Below, in pieces: positions 18,407 to 30,125 of a DNA stretch of 64,000 nucleotides; position 1 is the first letter of the stretch; every line of letters starts with the position of its first letter. The notes beneath the pieces were generated by a model that worked only from the letters and a program-made list of their open reading frames with translations, ran no database searches and was not told the DNA's origin. Source of the DNA: Legionella lytica (GTDB lineage: Bacteria > Pseudomonadota > Gammaproteobacteria > Legionellales > Legionellaceae); the NCBI RefSeq assembly GCF_023921225.1, contig NZ_CP071527.1:558501-622500 (forward strand), read 5' to 3'. The position numbers and the translations under genes were made by a program.

Positions 18407-21382
18407 ATGAATGATTTTTTTGATTCAACGAGTTCATTACAATTTTTATTCAATTATTTAAAACAGCAAATCAGTTTAGCGGGCATTAACACAGAAGCTT
18501 TGCTTGAGTTAACGAATCAAGAACAAGAAGATGAGTTGTCAATACTTGAATCCAACACTCTGCAACAAGAACTAGCGGCCAAATGCATTCAGCGTGTGTG
18601 GCGAAAAAGGCAAATTAACCTCAGATTTATCCAAGACCCTTATAACACGTATTTATCCATGATGGCTGAAGATGATGAGCAACGCTTGTTCTCCAGAATT
18701 ATGTTTGGGCGCCATGCGGCTGAATTACCACCAACCTCTAAATATAAAACTACTAATCCCTATATTCATATTCGTGCTTATTATCATCGCGATGATGATT
18801 TACCTGCCGTTTTTTTAAAGCAATTACTGTTGCAATTTGCAATTGATCCAGAGCTTGAGAGCGTCAATGAGTACATGCCAGTAAGCTTACTGAGGAATAC
18901 TCCAATCGAAGAAATCATAAAGAACCATTTTCCTCCAATCAAAGCGCCGATTGAGTTAATTAAGAATGCAGACCATACCATCGGTTTGTTAGTGATTCCG
19001 CGTTGTAATTTTGGTCAAATCCTTAAAATAAAGGAAATTGTTCGCGCTTGCGGTGTGGTGGCTTCTCCTTGGGAAATTGCCCAAAATATTAAAACGGAGC
19101 TTTATCCTGAGCTTATAAACTCAGAAATTTCAGAGTTTGATGATTTGCCAGTAACCACAGAAGAGTTGAAACAAAGCTCTGTATGGAAAAAAATAATCAC
19201 GATTGCTGCTGGTGACCGTCATCCCACGCGATTATTAGCCATGAATCTTGCTAAGTTAATACAAGCCTTGCCTGAAATGACTCCTGCGGCCATAAAGCGG
19301 ATTAGCTTGCTACTTGAGCTAACTCATACCTTTTATGAGTATCACTACCCACGTTATGCATTCTGTATTTATGTGATTATCCATGAGATTAGTTTGGCTT
19401 TATTAAGACAATCCGATGAACAATTTCTCGTAAATAGTTTTAATGCATTTATTAGTGAATCCAAAAAAACATTTCTTAGTTCCTTAGACCTTAGTGAAGA
19501 GCAAATTGTTAATTCGCATTTTGTCGCTTTTCCCGCGCTTTCAGGAACAAATGCGTATACCGTAGCCATGCAATTAGCTAGGCAGATGCACACGCATACT
19601 GGTGCTGAACCTAAGATTAAAGTATGCACTCCCAGCTATTATGAATTTGCTCATATTACTAAAAATAACCTTACTAAGTCTGATGCGGATATTTATATTC
19701 TTTCTGCGGGACCCATTGTTAATAAGGATGGTCTAACGCCTGGAGTAGATATTAATCATTTTGTCAGGCGCAAATTGATTGAAAAAAAACGAGACAAACC
19801 ATTAACTATTATTGTTGATGCGACTACGGCTCTGTACTCTAATTTACGATTAATACCTGAAGTTCAAGCATTAATAGCATCGGGACAGCTTTCAATCATT
19901 TTGCATGAAAGTCATCAAAAATTTGGTTTGATTCATAGCGATCAAGCACAATACGGTCGTGTGCTAGGTCTTTGTGCTAAAGGTAATTTTGCTGAAGAGC
20001 TTATTCATAGGATGCAGCAAAATTCTCAAGATGATTTTAATCGCCATGTGGATATGCGTATAGGCGCTTTTATTAGTAGTATTTGTGGCAGCTCGCTAGA
20101 GGAGATTAAACAACAGCATTTTCGCAACGGAGCGTTGTTAAGAAACCTATTAATTGAATCCTTATTAAGTAATAAGGAGATTGTCACTCATAAAGATATG
20201 CTGACTAATTTGGATCAATTGTATTTTACTACATCTCAGCATGCTTCATTTAATAATATTACCCGCAATATTATTGAGCCAAGGGATAGTTTTGGCCATT
20301 TTAGTTTTACTAAAATAGGGGTGGGAAAATATCATCGTATTAGTGCTGATGCCTCTGATCCTATTGATTGCCTCATTTTGGCATCTCAAATTTATATTGC
20401 ACAGCAATACAAGGCTGAGCAGTTAGCAGAAATTTTATTAATGCATGCTCGTGGAAGTGCATGTTTAAGCTTTGAATATCAAATTATGACACTTGCAGTG
20501 CTTAATAAAATTAGCGCTGGGTTAACTGAGATGGAGGGGATCAATTTATTAGAGTTATTTGTAGCTATGCATTACTTATTAGAGCGCTGTTCTAGCTTTT
20601 CTGGTCGCCAATACTATGCACGGGTTGTTACATACCTTGAAAGTTTAGAAGAAGCACTTGTTGCTCAATACCAGCCGCTAAATCCTACGCCTTTTTTAGG
20701 CGCGGTGAAGATTCTATATCAAACGGGGATAACGATCACTCCATTGATTGAGCTCCTACATACACATGGGCACATTGATTTGCTTGCAAAAGTGAGTACG
20801 GAAACTTGCTTACATCAATACATTAAACAGAACGCTTTAACGCAAAAGCAAGTAATGGTTGTGTTTGCTCTTTTGGAAGCACAACTGAATATTGCGGATT
20901 ATTTAGATTTTATATCTAATGAGAAATTTTGTTCTGGGGTCTTAAAAATCCATGATGCAAATCAACAGATCTTAATGAGTTTAAAAAGCGCGCCAGAAAA
21001 GTACCAGAAAGCGGGTGCTGCATCTCTTATTTACCAAGCGGAATGTTATCACGCCTTAAAGAATTATTATCAGCTTGAGCAGCCTGCAAGAGGAGCGGCG
21101 CAGGCATTAATTGCCTCATTAGAGAAAGCAAAAGACCGCTATACGCAGGATGTACTCCATCATGATCGATGCTCTGAGTCTCAGGCGATGCGGTTAATTT
21201 TAATGGTGGTTACTAATTTCATTGCTAGTTTAACCTTAGGAGCTGCGCATGCGATTCATTATAAAAGCACAGGCCGTATTTTCTTTTTTGTAGGTACTAA
21301 TTCTGAGAATGCATTACATGCAACACATAAAAATTTGAATGCTGAGTTATGCATGCCATTGGAGGTTAAGGCTGGAGCGTGA
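18407..21382 (+). CDS. Putative effector: IQ-like motif plus cryptic PLP-enzyme-like domain
   Basis: I do not recognise a named family for this 991-residue protein. It has no signal peptide. Near residues 54-74, ELAAKCIQRVWRKRQINLRF resembles a calmodulin-binding IQ motif (IQxxxR followed by basic and hydrophobic residues). The middle resembles a fold type I PLP enzyme. SGTNAYTVAMQLARQ (from 379) resembles the phosphate-binding SGTxA segment. IIVDATTALY has an aspartate at 471 where such enzymes bind the pyridine nitrogen. HESHQKFGL puts K505 at the Schiff-base position. The last 400 residues are helical and unassigned. There is no operon partner, and it lies between def and ispB. Effector status is inferred from size, the eukaryote-like motif and context. 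Confidence 0.75.
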   Translation: MNDFFDSTSSLQFLFNYLKQQISLAGINTEALLELTNQEQEDELSILESNTLQQELAAKCIQRVWRKRQINLRFIQDPYNTYLSMMAEDDEQRLFSRIMFGRHAAELPPTSKYKTTNPYIHIRAYYHRDDDLPAVFLKQLLLQFAIDPELESVNEYMPVSLLRNTPIEEIIKNHFPPIKAPIELIKNADHTIGLLVIPRCNFGQILKIKEIVRACGVVASPWEIAQNIKTELYPELINSEISEFDDLPVTTEELKQSSVWKKIITIAAGDRHPTRLLAMNLAKLIQALPEMTPAAIKRISLLLELTHTFYEYHYPRYAFCIYVIIHEISLALLRQSDEQFLVNSFNAFISESKKTFLSSLDLSEEQIVNSHFVAFPALSGTNAYTVAMQLARQMHTHTGAEPKIKVCTPSYYEFAHITKNNLTKSDADIYILSAGPIVNKDGLTPGVDINHFVRRKLIEKKRDKPLTIIVDATTALYSNLRLIPEVQALIASGQLSIILHESHQKFGLIHSDQAQYGRVLGLCAKGNFAEELIHRMQQNSQDDFNRHVDMRIGAFISSICGSSLEEIKQQHFRNGALLRNLLIESLLSNKEIVTHKDMLTNLDQLYFTTSQHASFNNITRNIIEPRDSFGHFSFTKIGVGKYHRISADASDPIDCLILASQIYIAQQYKAEQLAEILLMHARGSACLSFEYQIMTLAVLNKISAGLTEMEGINLLELFVAMHYLLERCSSFSGRQYYARVVTYLESLEEALVAQYQPLNPTPFLGAVKILYQTGITITPLIELLHTHGHIDLLAKVSTETCLHQYIKQNALTQKQVMVVFALLEAQLNIADYLDFISNEKFCSGVLKIHDANQQILMSLKSAPEKYQKAGAASLIYQAECYHALKNYYQLEQPARGAAQALIASLEKAKDRYTQDVLHHDRCSESQAMRLILMVVTNFIASLTLGAAHAIHYKSTGRIFFFVGTNSENALHATHKNLNAELCMPLEVKAGA

Positions 21383-21411
21383 CATGACCGATGGTAAACC
21401 AATCTATTGGC

Positions 21412-21439
21412 ATAGCCTGGTTGCTCGCAACCAGGCTAT
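21412..21439. repeat. Palindromic repeat, GTAGCCTGGTTGC type
   Basis: ATAGCCTGGTTGC-TC-GCAACCAGGCTAT is a perfect 13-base-pair stem followed by TCGTTTT. It stands between the convergent effector-like gene and ispB and may terminate both. Confidence 0.65.
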
Positions 21440-21444
21440 TCGTT

Positions 21445-22413
21445 TTAATAACTTCTTTGTAACGCGAAATTTGCTAGCTTAGCAAGCGCATCTCTATATT
21501 TTGATTCCGGTAAAATCATTAAATGAGACAGGGCTTTGTCAATTTCTTGTGCTGCAATTTTTTTGGTATATTCGATGGCTTTCGTTTCTTCCAGAGCAAC
21601 CAGAATTTCGGGTAAAAACTCAAGACTGCCTTTTTTTAAACTGTCGATAATTTGTTGCTTTTGTAACTCCGAACCATGCTGCAGGGCATGAATTAATGGT
21701 AGAGTCGCTTTACCATCTGCCAAATCATCGCCAATGTTTTTACCTATGGTTTTGGCATCAGAGCAATAGTCCAACGCGTCATCAATAAGCTGGAAGGCAT
21801 TGCCCAAGTGTAAGCCATAAGCATAAATACTATCTTGGACTTCTTTGGATGCATCACTTAACATCGGACCAATACAGGATGAGGCGGCAAATAACAAGGC
21901 TGTTTTTGCACGAATAACATCGAAATACTCATCAAATGTCAGGGCAGGGTTATGGCGGTTTGATAATTGTTTCACTTCGCCACAGCTAATATCCAAGGCG
22001 GTATTAGCAAAAAGTTTCAAAATGGCAGGGTTGCCTGAGTCTACCATTAATTGGATTGATTGGGTAAACAAATAATCACCGACTAAGATGCTTGCTTTAC
22101 TTCCCCAAATATTATTTGCGGTTTCACGCCCTCTTCTTAGCGTAGATTCATCGACAACATCATCATGCAATAAGGTAGCTGTATGAAAGAACTCAACCAT
22201 GGCCGCTAAAGCAATATGATTTTGGCCTTGATAACCACAAGCATTACTGGCTAATAGCACCAATAGAGGACGCAGCCGTTTGCCACCACTTTCAATAACA
22301 TGGTGGGACATATCATCAATTAAGCCTATCTGAGATTCAATTTTATTAACAATTAAAGCATTGACCGCGTTAAAATCATCAATTACTGTTTCGCGTATAC
22401 TCTCAATCGTCAT
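21445..22413 (-). CDS. ispB: Octaprenyl diphosphate synthase (trans-polyprenyl synthase)
   Basis: IspB builds the isoprenoid side chain of ubiquinone. The first aspartate-rich motif is LLHDDVVDESTLRRG, and the second is LIDDALDYCSD. GGKRLRPLLVLL near residue 40 is the substrate-binding signature. The 322 residues are standard. In many gammaproteobacteria ispB is divergent from rplU. Here the rplY-pth-ychF block lies between them. Confidence 0.92.
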   Translation of the reverse strand: MTIESIRETVIDDFNAVNALIVNKIESQIGLIDDMSHHVIESGGKRLRPLLVLLASNACGYQGQNHIALAAMVEFFHTATLLHDDVVDESTLRRGRETANNIWGSKASILVGDYLFTQSIQLMVDSGNPAILKLFANTALDISCGEVKQLSNRHNPALTFDEYFDVIRAKTALLFAASSCIGPMLSDASKEVQDSIYAYGLHLGNAFQLIDDALDYCSDAKTIGKNIGDDLADGKATLPLIHALQHGSELQKQQIIDSLKKGSLEFLPEILVALEETKAIEYTKKIAAQEIDKALSHLMILPESKYRDALAKLANFALQRSY

Positions 22414-22521
22414 TGTTTTTCCTCAACCATTCAATCAGCAAATGCTAAAGTTGTACCGGGTAATTGTCAAGGCATCCGTTCAGGTAATGGTGATAACTTA
22501 AGGTAAAATGGTAAGCAACGA

Positions 22522-22592
22522 GTAGGCTGAGTCGTAAGGCTCAGCAAATAATTTGTGCTACACCAGATGCTGGACTTTTTAGCCCAGCCTAC
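22522..22592. repeat. Nested palindrome, GTAGGCTGGGCT type
   Basis: The outer arms GTAGGCTG and CAGCCTAC enclose a smaller stem-loop (GGCTGAGTC-GTAA-GGCTCAGC). The right half ends AGCCCAGCCTAC, as in the bamA-skp copy. It lies between ychF and ispB, both on the minus strand. Confidence 0.55.
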
Positions 22593-22619
22593 ATTCATCA
22601 AGATATGGGTAGGTAAGAC

Positions 22620-23711
22620 CTACACATTAAACAGGAAATGCATTACATCACCATCACAAACAACATACGCTTTACCTTCCAAGCGTAATTTGCCTGCTTC
22701 TTTCGCGCCTTGTTCGCCGCGATAGTTAATAAAATCATTATAAGCAATTACTTCCGCACGAATAAATCCTTTTTCAAAATCAGTATGGATTACACCAGCT
22801 GCTTGTGGAGCTGTTGCACCTTTATGAATAGTCCATGCTCTTACTTCTTTAACACCCGCAGTAAAATAAGTTTGTAATCCTAACAGATCATAGCCTGCAC
22901 GAATTACTTTATGCAGACCTGGTTCACTTAAGCCCAAACTTTCCATAAATTCTTTACGATCTTCGTCATCGAGCTCAACCAGCTCGGCTTCTGTTGCCGC
23001 ACATAAAGCAACAACACTGGCTTTTTCGTGTGCTGCAAGTTCTTGAACCTTATCCAATAGTGGATTATTTTCATAACCATCATCATTAACATTGGCGATA
23101 TAAAGAACGGGTTTCGCTGTAAGTAAGAATAAACGGCGTGCAATAAGTTCCTCATCAGTCGTTAATTCCAGAGTGCGTACTGGATAGCCTTCATCTAAAT
23201 GGGCTTTGATTTTTTCTAAAGCTTTCACTTCCGCAATGGCCTCTTTATTACCACTACGGCTGTTCTTACCCGCTTTCAGCATGGCTTTTTCAACAGCTTC
23301 CATATCGGCTAAAGCTAATTCGGTGTTAATTACTTCGATATCGCTTAAGGGATCAACTCGACCCTCCACGTGAATTACATCAGTATTTTCAAAACAACGT
23401 ACTACATGAGCAATTGCATCAGTTTCACGAATATTAGCTAAAAACTGATTACCTAAACCTTCACCTTTGGATGCACCTTTCACAATCCCTGCAATGTCAA
23501 CGAATTGCATGGTTGTTGGAAGTACTTGCTGTGGCTTAACAATTTCACTTAAGGCATCAAGTCGGGGATCTGGAACAGTCACAATACCCACATTGGGCTC
23601 GATGGTACAAAAAGGGTAATTCGCTGCTTCAATACCAGCTTTGGTTAGGGCATTAAAAAGAGTTGATTTACCAACGTTAGGCAAGCCTACGATTCCACAT
23701 TTAAATCCCAT
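22620..23711 (-). CDS. ychF: YchF/OLA1 redox-regulated ATPase
   Basis: This is an Obg-related P-loop protein that prefers ATP and associates with ribosomes. It has the G1 motif GLPNVGKST, switch region [12 protein letters not shown] and G3 motif [16 protein letters not shown] coiled-coil insert follows, and the C terminus carries a TGS domain ([20 protein letters not shown]). The 363 residues are normal. It follows pth by 14 bases on the same strand, so rplY-pth-ychF forms a translation-related operon. Confidence 0.94.
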   Translation of the reverse strand: MGFKCGIVGLPNVGKSTLFNALTKAGIEAANYPFCTIEPNVGIVTVPDPRLDALSEIVKPQQVLPTTMQFVDIAGIVKGASKGEGLGNQFLANIRETDAIAHVVRCFENTDVIHVEGRVDPLSDIEVINTELALADMEAVEKAMLKAGKNSRSGNKEAIAEVKALEKIKAHLDEGYPVRTLELTTDEELIARRLFLLTAKPVLYIANVNDDGYENNPLLDKVQELAAHEKASVVALCAATEAELVELDDEDRKEFMESLGLSEPGLHKVIRAGYDLLGLQTYFTAGVKEVRAWTIHKGATAPQAAGVIHTDFEKGFIRAEVIAYNDFINYRGEQGAKEAGKLRLEGKAYVVCDGDVMHFLFNV

Positions 23712-23725
23712 GAATAGTACCTCTG

Positions 23726-24295
23726 TTAAGCGTTTAATTGATTCATTGCTCTGGAAATATCACCAGATAAAAGTAAGGGCATTGCTGCAATGCCTCTATC
23801 GATTGCATCATAAATATGTTGTCTGTCCTGTGCGGACGGTTTATTGAGTACATATTGGTGCACTAAGTCTTTATGCCCAGGGTGGCCTATACCAATACGT
23901 AAACGATGGAAGTTTGGGCTGCCTATCTGGCTAATAATATCTCTTAAACCGTTGTGCCCGCCATGTCCACCACCGGTTTTTAATTTAATTCGTCCTGCAG
24001 GTAAGTCCAATTCATCATGAACTACTAGTATTTCTTCAGGTTGAATGCGGTAAAATTGGCTGATTAATCGTGTTGGTTGTCCACTATGATTCATGAAGGT
24101 TAGGGGTAAAACCAGTCTGCCTGAATGATTATTCAGTTCGAGTTCAGCCAGCTCAGCCTGCATTTTTTTTTCTAATTTGAATGTAGCGCTATGTCGTTGC
24201 GCTAGGGCTGTTGTAAGCCATCCACCTGCATTATGACGCGTATGCTCATAAGCTGAACCGGGATTACGTAAACCAATGATAAGTTTTATCGCCAT
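23726..24295 (-). CDS. pth: Peptidyl-tRNA hydrolase
   Basis: Pth recycles tRNA from prematurely released peptidyl-tRNA. The active site is visible: [19 protein letters not shown] with the catalytic histidine, FMNHSGQP with the asparagine, and [14 protein letters not shown] followed by [13 protein letters not shown]. The 189 residues are complete. It lies between rplY and ychF on the minus strand. Confidence 0.94.
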   Translation of the reverse strand: MAIKLIIGLRNPGSAYEHTRHNAGGWLTTALAQRHSATFKLEKKMQAELAELELNNHSGRLVLPLTFMNHSGQPTRLISQFYRIQPEEILVVHDELDLPAGRIKLKTGGGHGGHNGLRDIISQIGSPNFHRLRIGIGHPGHKDLVHQYVLNKPSAQDRQHIYDAIDRGIAAMPLLLSGDISRAMNQLNA

Positions 24296-24330
24296 GATGA
24301 GTACGTAGGATTAGGATTTGGGGTTAAGTA

Positions 24331-24358
24331 ATCAGAGCCAGGCATGCCTGGCTCTGAT
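24331..24358 (-). terminator. Perfect 28-base palindrome after rplY
   Basis: ATCAGAGCCAGGCA is followed directly by its exact reverse complement. It lies between the rplY stop and the pth start, so it may attenuate rather than fully end the transcript. No T-tract follows on the minus strand. Confidence 0.45.
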
Positions 24359-24370
24359 CGCGGAGAAAAA

Positions 24371-25027
24371 TTACTCTTCGCCTTTCTCTTCTGAATCAAC
24401 AGTTGGTACAGCAGATGCTGGAACTTCTGTTGCTTCTTCAGTTGCGCTTACTCGAGCCATATGAATGCTCACAACAGGAGCGTCGTGGCTACCATCTGTA
24501 ACATCAACAGTTAAGTTTACGCCTTTTGGTAATTTCAGATGTGATAAATGAACAACATCATCAAGTGCTACTTTAGACATATCAACTTCGATGAACTCTG
24601 GAAGATCTTTAGCTTGGCAACGAACTTCAACTTGAGTCATTGTGTGGTTAATCATACCGCCAGCCTTGATACCAGGAGCTTTTTGCTCATTGATAAAATG
24701 CAGAGGTACTAATTTAACCAGTACGTCTTTCTTAGAAACACGTTGTAAGTCCATATGCATTATTACAGGCTTGTATGGATGGCGTTGTAATGCTTTTAAA
24801 ATCACGTGTTCTACTTTTCCATCAATAGTAATGTCGAAAACACTAGAGTAGGTACTTTCTGCTTCTAATACTTTGATTACTTTGTTGTGTGGGAAAAGAA
24901 TAGACATTGGTTTTTTGTCTCCGCCGTAAATTACTGCGGGAACTTTATTTTCAAGACGACGTAGGCGGCGGCTCGCACCTTTCCCCATATCCGTTCTTGT
25001 TTCTGCTTCTAATAGAATATTTGACAT
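24371..25027 (-). CDS. rplY: 50S ribosomal protein L25, long general-stress (Ctc) form
   Basis: This protein binds 5S rRNA. The N-terminal L25 domain (about 95 residues, MGKGASRRLRRLENKVPAVI) is followed by the TL5-type beta domain and an acidic alanine/glutamate-rich tail. At 218 residues it is the long form. I start at the ATG at 25025-25027 because GGAG lies nine bases upstream. An upstream TTG five codons earlier would place that site inside the gene. It is divergent from rplU across about 290 bases. Confidence 0.93.
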   Translation of the reverse strand: MSNILLEAETRTDMGKGASRRLRRLENKVPAVIYGGDKKPMSILFPHNKVIKVLEAESTYSSVFDITIDGKVEHVILKALQRHPYKPVIMHMDLQRVSKKDVLVKLVPLHFINEQKAPGIKAGGMINHTMTQVEVRCQAKDLPEFIEVDMSKVALDDVVHLSHLKLPKGVNLTVDVTDGSHDAPVVSIHMARVSATEEATEVPASAVPTVDSEEKGEE

Positions 25028-25314
25028 TATTATATGCTCCAAAAATTAAATGGCCCTTACTTAATCCGCGACCAGATTAAATACCAGATCCAAGAATATA
25101 TTGACATTTCTCAACTCTTGGCCAAAATATTCAAGTTCGTAAAAAATTACGTACCTTAAAGACTTTGCTAAAAAATCTGGAAAGGGTGGCAAAGTATACA
25201 ATATTTTAAAATGAACATAAATAGAAATTGCACTTGAAGTCGTTGGCATAATTTCATAGAATATGCGACTTTATTGAATTTGTGATAGCCAATCAGGCGA
25301 ATTGGAGAAAAATT

Positions 25315-25626
25315 ATGTATGCGGTAATCAAAACTGGCGGTAAGCAATACACCGTGAAGGAAGGCGATGTACTTAAAATCGAATTGCTGCCTGAAGATGT
25401 TGGCAACGAAATTAAATTCGAAGAAGTTTTAATGTTAGCTGATGGTGACAAAATTGTTTGCGGCACGCCATTTGTTGCTAAAGCAATTGTAAAAGCAGAA
25501 GTACTTGATCATGGCCGTCACAAGAAAGTCAAAATCATCAAGTTCCGTCGTCGTAAGCACCATATGAAACAAATGGGGCACAGACAATATTATTCGCAAG
25601 TTAAAATTACTGCGATTAGCAAGTAA
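25315..25626 (+). CDS. rplU: 50S ribosomal protein L21
   Basis: This is a 103-residue ribosomal protein starting MYAVIKTGGKQYTVKEGD and containing the conserved KIIKFRRRKHHMKQMGHRQ end. The ATG at 25315 has GGAGAAAAATT before it. An in-frame upstream start is open but unsupported. It leads rplU-rpmA, and obgE follows 260 bases later. Confidence 0.96.
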   Translation: MYAVIKTGGKQYTVKEGDVLKIELLPEDVGNEIKFEEVLMLADGDKIVCGTPFVAKAIVKAEVLDHGRHKKVKIIKFRRRKHHMKQMGHRQYYSQVKITAISK

Positions 25627-25638
25627 GAGGGGATAGCA

Positions 25639-25911
25639 ATGGCTCATAAAAAAGCAGGTGGTAGTACTCGTAACGGCCGCGACTCGAATCCTAAGTTTCT
25701 TGGTGTGAAGCGTTATGGTGGCCAGTTTGTTAATGCAGGTGAAATCCTTGTAAGACAACGTGGTACTCGTTTCCATGCAGGTCCAGGTGTTGGCGTTGGT
25801 CGTGATCATACTTTATTTGCCTTAGTTGAAGGTTTGGTTAAATTCGTCGTTAAAGGCGAAAAAAATCGTAAGTATGTAACTATTGTTGCTGAACAAGAAG
25901 CTGCAAACTAG
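25639..25911 (+). CDS. rpmA: 50S ribosomal protein L27
   Basis: The 90-residue protein begins [19 protein letters not shown], the conserved flexible N terminus that reaches the peptidyl-transferase centre. It continues [20 protein letters not shown]. It lies 12 bases after rplU with AGAGGGG as ribosome binding site. Confidence 0.97.
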   Translation: MAHKKAGGSTRNGRDSNPKFLGVKRYGGQFVNAGEILVRQRGTRFHAGPGVGVGRDHTLFALVEGLVKFVVKGEKNRKYVTIVAEQEAAN

Positions 25912-25943
25912 GAACATTTAAGTTCCACCGATTGTCTTTACAC

Positions 25944-25971
25944 GTAGCCTGGTTGCTTGCATCCGGGCTAC
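25944..25971. repeat. Palindromic repeat, GTAGCCTGGTTGC type
   Basis: GTAGCCTGGTTGC-TT-GCATCCGGGCTAC follows the rpmA stop by 32 bases. It is directly followed by a second element of another type, making a composite repeat patch before obgE. Confidence 0.6.
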
Positions 25972-25992
25972 TGTGTATTAAGATTCAGAAAA

Positions 25993-26075
25993 CGTAGCCC
26001 GTATTCGTAATAGACTAATACGGGGATATGTGCCACAACATCTCGTATTACGATTTCGTCTAATACGGGCTACGA
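25993..26075. repeat. Double palindrome, GTAGCCCGTATTA type
   Basis: CGTAGCCCGTATT at the left and AATACGGGCTACG at the right are exact complements 83 bases apart. Inside is an inverted pair of the TAATACGG core. The element therefore looks like two head-to-head copies, as in REP or BIME structures. Confidence 0.6.
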
Positions 26076-26168
26076 GTTTAGGGACGGGTTTTATGCCGGT
26101 GCTCCTTAACTTGCTCACACTATGTTCCCTGTCCCTGACAACTAGAATTTTCTTTATTTTTGAGGTAA

Positions 26169-28250
<2,082 letters not shown>

Positions 28251-28450
28251 GTGAGTGCTCCTTGAATGCTAAATCACTCCTTGAGTGTACCGTATAATTT
28301 GAAAAATCTGTAATAGTTGTTGACTTTTGTGCGCAGATTGCCTAATAAATGAGATGGTTATGAATCTGCTAAGCTTAAGCTATAACTAGATTGCCCAATT
28401 GAGGCAGCACAAATCAGTTTCGTAGTGCATAATAATAATTAGACGAATTA

Positions 28451-28470
28451 GCGTCATCCTGGGATGACGT
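28451..28470. repeat. Small inverted repeat of the GTCATCCTG type
   Basis: GCGTCATCC-TG-GGATGACGT is a near-perfect palindrome about 25 bases before the phhA start. The half CGTCATCCTG recurs at 36184 in a longer inverted structure. It may be a reduced copy of a dispersed repeat. Confidence 0.35.
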
Positions 28471-28494
28471 TCCCTATGTGAGTAAGGAGAAAGT

Positions 28495-29313
28495 ATGGAG
28501 TTTTCAAGCCGTTATGTTGCGCATGTTCCCGATGCACAGGGATATGTTAATTATTCGGCTGAGGAAAATAAAGTCTGGAACATTTTGTTTGAGCGTCAAA
28601 TAAAATTAATTCCAAACAGGGCTTGTGAGGCATTTATTACCGGGTTGCAAACCTTAGGTATTAATTCACAAAGTATCCCTCAGTTGCCTGATTTGAGCCA
28701 GAAACTCAAAGCAAAAACAGGGTGGCAAGTGGCTCCTGTGGCAGCGTTGATTTCAGCACGAGAGTTTTTTGAACTCTTGGCAAGAAAACATTTTCCTGTG
28801 GCAACATTTATACGTACCGAAGAAGAATTAAATTATGTAAAAGAGCCGGATATTTTCCATGAGATTTTTGGACATTGTCCCATGTTAACAGACAGCATTT
28901 ATGCTGATTTTGTGCATGACTATGCCTGTAAGGTATTAAGTTTTCCAGAGGAAGATTGGCCTTTATTGCAACGCATGTTTTGGTATACCGTAGAGTTTGG
29001 TTTAATCAAGAGTTCTAAAGGTTTAAGGGCTTATGGTGGTGGAATTCTATCTTCCATTAGCGAAACAGTATACAGTGTTGAAAGTGACATTCCATTGCGT
29101 GTTTATTTTGATCCCATAGTTGCGTTCCGTACGCCTTATCGGATCGACAGACTGCAGCCAATCTATTTTGTGATTGATAGCTATCAGGTTCTGTATGATT
29201 TTGTTTTATCTGATATTGGCAAATTGTTAGAACGTACACGTGAGTTAGGTGAGTTTCCCCCATTATTTGAGGTGGATCCAGGTAATCCAAATATTCATAT
29301 TCGGGCTTGTTAG
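28495..29313 (+). CDS. phhA: Phenylalanine 4-monooxygenase (iron and pterin dependent)
   Basis: The enzyme converts phenylalanine to tyrosine using tetrahydropterin and oxygen. In Legionella this feeds homogentisate and pyomelanin, which helps with iron. The iron ligands are visible: H122 and H127 in IFHEIFGHCPMLTD, and E167 in WYTVEFGLI. The 272 residues match the bacterial single-domain form. AAGGAG lies six bases before the ATG. A possible promoter (TTGACT at 28320 with TAATAA 17 bases on) is weak. It is a single-gene unit. Confidence 0.95.
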   Translation: MEFSSRYVAHVPDAQGYVNYSAEENKVWNILFERQIKLIPNRACEAFITGLQTLGINSQSIPQLPDLSQKLKAKTGWQVAPVAALISAREFFELLARKHFPVATFIRTEEELNYVKEPDIFHEIFGHCPMLTDSIYADFVHDYACKVLSFPEEDWPLLQRMFWYTVEFGLIKSSKGLRAYGGGILSSISETVYSVESDIPLRVYFDPIVAFRTPYRIDRLQPIYFVIDSYQVLYDFVLSDIGKLLERTRELGEFPPLFEVDPGNPNIHIRAC

Positions 29314-29464
29314 GTTGGATAATTCTTAAACGGAAGTGTTTTTTATCTTTCTCTTGCTATATGATTTTACTGATCTATGGATAAAGCGTATTGTAATGCC
29401 GGGATAGTCTTGATAACATCGGCAGACATGCGTTGTCCATTGGCTGTACGTCAAGGAGCATTAT

Positions 29465-30124
29465 TTGATTAAGGTACTAATTGTTGATGACCATGCATTG
29501 GTTAGAATGGGAATTCGACGATTACTTGAAGATTTGTCGGATGTAAATGTAGTTGCTGACGCTGAAAGCGGTGAGCAAGCTTTAGCATTGGTTAAACAAC
29601 ATGGCCCTGATGTTGTGCTTCTCGATATGAAAATGCCGGGCATTGATGGCTGGGAAGTAACCCGCCGCTTAAAAAAATCTAATCCTCATGTGAAAGTAAT
29701 TGCCGTGACTGCGATGTGTTCTGATGTCTTGCCTACTCGTGTTTTACAGTTAGGGGCCATGGGCTACCTCACTAAAGAGTCTGGTGCCGAAGAAATGGCT
29801 GCCGCAATACGTAAAGTAGCTAAGGGTGAAAAGTATTTAAGTGCGGAGATTGCCCAGAAAGTGGCGATTAACAGCTTGGAGGAAGTACAAGGCTCACCTT
29901 TTAATATGCTATCAGAGCGCGAAATGCAGGTGATGCTCATGATCACTAGCGGGATGACCGTTCAAGAGATTAGCGACCGATTGTTTCTGAGCACCAAAAC
30001 AATTAATGGATATCGTTATCGTACTTTTGAAAAGCTGGGCATTAAAAATGATGTTGAGCTGACCTATCTTGCGTTAAAACACGGAATTATCGAAAACCCA
30101 ACTGATATAGCATCAGAAGATTAA
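29465..30124 (+). CDS. letA: Two-component response regulator LetA (GacA/UvrY family)
   Basis: This NarL/FixJ-type regulator consists of a receiver domain (about residues 1-120) and a LuxR helix-turn-helix (about 150-210). The acidic pocket is D8/D9, and the phosphoacceptor is D54 in [16 protein letters not shown]. The DNA-binding helix lies in [20 protein letters not shown]. In Legionella the LetA/LetS system turns on the small RNAs RsmY and RsmZ, which relieve CsrA and start the transmissive phase; that role is taken from the family. The start is TTG at 29465, seven to eight bases after AAGGAGCA. One base separates its stop from uvrC, the same uvrY-uvrC arrangement as in E. coli. Confidence 0.9.
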   Translation: MIKVLIVDDHALVRMGIRRLLEDLSDVNVVADAESGEQALALVKQHGPDVVLLDMKMPGIDGWEVTRRLKKSNPHVKVIAVTAMCSDVLPTRVLQLGAMGYLTKESGAEEMAAAIRKVAKGEKYLSAEIAQKVAINSLEEVQGSPFNMLSEREMQVMLMITSGMTVQEISDRLFLSTKTINGYRYRTFEKLGIKNDVELTYLALKHGIIENPTDIASED

Positions 30125-30125
30125 C

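Noticed and set aside
23726..25027. The ychF-pth-rplY block as a recent insertion between ispB and rplU.
   Set aside because: These are conserved housekeeping genes with ordinary composition; a stable rearrangement is more likely than transfer.
25101..25135. TTGACA at 25104 as a promoter for rplU.
   Set aside because: No acceptable -10 lies 16-18 bases downstream (AAAATA or AAATAT), and it is about 200 bases from the start codon.
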